From the NCBI GenBank assembly GCA_021833085.1, contig JAKBGL010000012.1, forward strand, positions 1 through 15,865: a DNA stretch of 15,865 nt, in the 5' to 3' direction. Position 1 is the stretch's first letter. The number at the start of each line of letters is the position of its first letter. The DNA is from Actinomycetes bacterium (GTDB lineage: Bacteria > Actinomycetota > Acidimicrobiia > Acidimicrobiales > Acidimicrobiaceae). The translations under genes and the position numbers were made by a program. Below, piece after piece: positions 13,563 through 15,865 of the stretch. Under the pieces are notes generated by a model, which was not told the DNA's origin, searched no databases, and worked only from the letters and a program-made list of their open reading frames with translations.

Positions 13563-14471
13563 ATTGGAGTTCGCTGTCGTCTTGCCGACCAAGTTTAGTA
13601 TATAGAGCCCGAGAAACGTCACAAGCGAGCCGACTATAAACGTGATAGTTACGGGCTCAGCTAGAAACACTGCGCCGCTTGCCACTGCAACGACGGCAAT
13701 CAGATATGTCACAGAAGAAGAGAGCGCTGGAGTTACCAACCGCGTGAGAGAAAGGGATAGCAGTCCAGCCACTGCCGTATTGACTACGCCAAGTACTATC
13801 GAGAGGAGCACACCTCTATCTAAGTGCAAAACTGACAGTGAACTTCTATCGAAAGTCGCAACAGCAAGATAGATAATTGACGAAACCCCTAGTTGTAGAG
13901 CTGCGATCTGGACAGAAGTCATTCCAGATGGAAGCAAAAACTTCTTTTGAACGATAATACCCAATCCGTAAAGGGCCGAGGCAAACAACACCACTAGGTC
14001 GTATCCGAGTTCACCCACACCACCTAGAGATCGCCAAGGCTCTAACACTACCACTACCCCTACGAGTCCGACTAAGACACCTATATAGGTTCTAGAGCCA
14101 TTGCTTCGAGATCTAATAAAAAGAGGGGTTAAAAGCACAGTAAATAGTGGGGTCGTCGAGTTTAACATCCCCGCTAAAGAGGCCGAGATACGGCTCTCGC
14201 CATAGGTAATCATAAAGTATGGCAACGCGTAGGTGCATAGAGCACCACCGATTATCGCAACCATCTCCACTTTGGAGAGAGCTCGGGCTACTCGCCAAAG
14301 TCCGCCACCCCGTACCGCTGCAAATAGTTGCATTGAGATAGCTGCAACCACGATGCGAATGAACACCAAAGAGAACGGGGTAAGCTGACCCACCGCCAAT
14401 TTGATAAACAAAAAGGACGATCCCCATATAATCCCAAGAAACACGAAAATTATATATCCGCGCCTAGACAC
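13551..14471 (-). CDS. EamA/DMT-family transporter
   Basis: A 306-residue membrane protein is built as two EamA repeats (about 8-141 and 151-293), with roughly ten hydrophobic helices. Repeat 1 contains GIIWGSSFLFIKLAVGQLTP (13-32) and SASLAGMLNSTTPLFTVLLT, the hallmark near the repeat end. Repeat 2 ends with TPALSSSVTYLIAVVAVASG and an AEPVT motif. Family members export amino acids or other metabolites. The location beside leuD and serC suggests, but does not show, an amino-acid-related substrate. GTG 14471 is the furthest start that keeps helix 1 whole; no clear Shine-Dalgarno sequence is visible. It lies 71 nt downstream of serC on the same strand, with no terminator seen between, so co-transcription is possible. 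Confidence 0.88.
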   Translation of the reverse strand: MSRRGYIIFVFLGIIWGSSFLFIKLAVGQLTPFSLVFIRIVVAAISMQLFAAVRGGGLWRVARALSKVEMVAIIGGALCTYALPYFMITYGESRISASLAGMLNSTTPLFTVLLTPLFIRSRSNGSRTYIGVLVGLVGVVVVLEPWRSLGGVGELGYDLVVLFASALYGLGIIVQKKFLLPSGMTSVQIAALQLGVSSIIYLAVATFDRSSLSVLHLDRGVLLSIVLGVVNTAVAGLLSLSLTRLVTPALSSSVTYLIAVVAVASGAVFLAEPVTITFIVGSLVTFLGLYILNLVGKTTANSNLTG

Positions 14472-14542
14472 CCAATTTATACCGCTTTCTAAGAGCTTTC
14501 GTATTTGTTTAGCGAATTAACACTTGTATTGAAAAGCAGGTT

Positions 14543-15685
14543 TCAGACGCCAGATTTAACAACGTAATCTATGGATTTCGTGAGTTGTTCTACATCTGAT
14601 GGTTCGATAGCTGGGAACATAGCGACTCGAATTTGATTTCTGCCAAGCTTGCGATATGGCTCCACATCGACTACACCGTTTGCGCGAAGAGTCTTAGCAA
14701 CCTTTAAGGCATCAATTGAAGGGTCAAAGTCTATAGTTCCCACTACCTTAGATCGACTGTCGATCTCTTTCACAAAAGGAGTTGCAAAAGAAGATGAGTC
14801 AGCCCATCCATAAAGTATCTCTGACGACTCGTTACATCGGGAAGTCGAGAAGTTCAGGCCGCCGTTGGCTAAAAACCACTCAGTCTGATGAACGGTTAAA
14901 AATATTGTAGTAAGGGCCGGAGTATTATAGGTTTGATTGAGTAGCGAGTTGTCTACAGCGATCGAGAGATCAAGCGTCGCTGGAATAAATCGCCCACTTT
15001 CTTTTATCTCTTTAACGCGTGTAAGAGCCTTCGGTGACATAAGCGCGATCCATAGTCCACCTTCAGAGCCAAAACATTTCTGAGGCGAAAAATAATAACA
15101 ATCAAAGTCCTGGGGATCAACACTCAGTCCACCGGCTCCTGACGTGGCATCCACAGCGACTATAGCTTCGGAAGTACCTGGGCGTTCAATTGTCATCATA
15201 ACCCCGGTAGACGTCTCGTTGTGAGTCAAAGCATATAGGTCTATAGATGCATCCACCCTTGGTTCTGGGTGACTACCAGGCTCTGACTTTATGATGTCCG
15301 GATCCAAGAGGTGCGGCGCTGCCGATACGGCACTTGCGAATTTAGAGGAAAACTCGCCAAAGCTAAGGTGCTGAGACCGTTCCTTGATTAGAGAAAAAGT
15401 AGCGATGTCCCAAAACTGAGTCGCTCCACCATTACCCAAAACAACCTCATACCCCTGTGGTAAAGAAAATAGCTCTTTGAGTCCTTCACGTAAACGACCA
15501 ACTACATCCCTAACCGTGCTTTGGCGATGACTAGTGCCAAGATAGGTCGTGCTTAAATCCTGAAGTGCCGTGAGAGCTTCTGGTCGTATCTTGGAAGGCC
15601 CAGAGCCAAACCTTCCATCTCTTGGAAGAAGTTCCTCTGGAATCTGCATCATCGCCGTATCTGTCAACTTAGACTTCCTTTCCAT
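14543..15685 (-). CDS. serC: Phosphoserine aminotransferase, actinobacterial type
   Basis: SerC converts 3-phosphohydroxypyruvate and glutamate to O-phosphoserine and 2-oxoglutarate (serine pathway). From ATG 15685 it has 380 residues. It closely follows the mycobacterial-type layout: [18 protein letters not shown] (21-38), GTSHRQSTV (50-58), [11 protein letters not shown] (83-93), HNETSTGV (155-162), [10 protein letters not shown] (177-186), and [13 protein letters not shown] with the PLP lysine K203. It ends with NQTYNTPAL and [22 protein letters not shown] 15721 would add 12 residues but overlap the divergent aminotransferase gene; ATG 15652 is a shorter option. No start has a good Shine-Dalgarno sequence. 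Only 27 nt lie between this start and the divergent ATG at 15713, so the two promoters must overlap or lie inside the opposite gene. Confidence 0.92.
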   Translation of the reverse strand: MERKSKLTDTAMMQIPEELLPRDGRFGSGPSKIRPEALTALQDLSTTYLGTSHRQSTVRDVVGRLREGLKELFSLPQGYEVVLGNGGATQFWDIATFSLIKERSQHLSFGEFSSKFASAVSAAPHLLDPDIIKSEPGSHPEPRVDASIDLYALTHNETSTGVMMTIERPGTSEAIVAVDATSGAGGLSVDPQDFDCYYFSPQKCFGSEGGLWIALMSPKALTRVKEIKESGRFIPATLDLSIAVDNSLLNQTYNTPALTTIFLTVHQTEWFLANGGLNFSTSRCNESSEILYGWADSSSFATPFVKEIDSRSKVVGTIDFDPSIDALKVAKTLRANGVVDVEPYRKLGRNQIRVAMFPAIEPSDVEQLTKSIDYVVKSGV

Positions 15686-15712
15686 AGTTACGTGAACGAG
15701 GGAGTAATCAAT

Positions 15713-15865
15713 ATGTTCCAAACCTCACCGATATCTCAACGTGTGGCCCGTGTAGAGGAGTCCGCAACCTTAGCCATCGATACTAAAGCAAAAGCTCTAA
15801 AGGCTTCCGGTGTCGACGTAATTGGCTTCGGCGCCGGGGAACCAGATTTTCCTACCCCTGAGTTT
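15713..15865 (+). CDS. Aspartate-aminotransferase-like class I enzyme, N-terminus (partial)
   Basis: From ATG 15713, GAGGGAG (15698-15704) lies 8 nt upstream, a strong Shine-Dalgarno sequence. The 51 codons before the window edge read [20 protein letters not shown], then [20 protein letters not shown] and [11 protein letters not shown]. SxRV...[29 protein letters not shown] is the N-terminal signature of Iβ-type aspartate (or aspartate/prephenate) aminotransferases. The PLP lysine and the substrate-defining arginines are beyond the window, so substrate cannot be fixed. It is divergent from serC, another PLP aminotransferase, and may share a control region with it. Confidence 0.85.
   Translation, partial: MFQTSPISQRVARVEESATLAIDTKAKALKASGVDVIGFGAGEPDFPTPEF

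Noticed and set aside
1..15865. CRISPR array, tRNA or rRNA genes, replication origin
   Set aside because: No regularly spaced repeats beyond the short pairs listed, no cloverleaf-like segment with the TTCAA/GGTTCGA arm, and no clustered DnaA boxes were seen in the intergenic stretches.

Overview
The window looks like chromosomal DNA from a mid-GC actinobacterium, probably in or near the Acidimicrobiia (acidophilic iron-oxidising relatives such as Ferrithrix, Ferrimicrobium or Acidithrix). This rests on actinobacterial-type LeuB, SerC and CimA, an actinobacterial cytochrome b variant with its small membrane partner, and moderate base composition. The lineage is an inference from remembered protein families; no search was run.

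Layout. (i) 1-1900 is a decayed accessory patch. It holds the 3' end of an ISAs1-type transposase gene, a Walker-A ATPase/DUF4143-type gene broken by three single-base frameshifts, and on the minus strand a degenerate IS3-family OrfA remnant. (ii) 1900-2273 holds no convincing gene but has a perfect 10-bp inverted repeat. (iii) 2274-6493 is a membrane and redox block: a secreted PF03640-type lipoprotein, a 62-residue membrane protein translationally coupled to an unusual cytochrome b that lacks the PEWY motif and carries a large outside domain, a 16-bp-stem terminator, and a type II NADH dehydrogenase. (iv) 6482-10601 (minus) is a tight gene set, leuB-ilvE-cimA, followed by a conserved hypothetical gene. 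(v) 10602-10935 is the divergent region between leuB and greA. (vi) 10936-13562 (plus) is greA, leuC and leuD. (vii) 13551-15685 (minus) is an EamA/DMT exporter gene and serC. (viii) 15713 to the window end (plus) is the start of an aspartate-aminotransferase-like gene.

How the genes work together. CimA makes citramalate from pyruvate and acetyl-CoA. LeuC/LeuD isomerise it and LeuB oxidises and decarboxylates it to 2-oxobutyrate, the isoleucine precursor. IlvE performs the last transamination. LeuBCD also serve leucine synthesis. The window therefore encodes most of a threonine-independent isoleucine route plus shared leucine steps.

The most interesting signals are regulatory. Upstream of leuB on the minus strand lies a previously unannotated 15-codon reading frame (MELVGAFLTLVVEII). 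Eight of its 15 residues are Leu, Val or Ile. Its stop codon directly abuts a perfect 11-bp stem-loop, then a terminator with a 7-T run, all just before leuB: a candidate branched-chain amino-acid attenuator. Upstream of leuC a perfect 12-bp inverted repeat would pair a segment 77 nt upstream with the leuC GTG start, and that segment can alternatively form a local hairpin: a candidate translation switch. Both are sequence-based proposals without experimental support.
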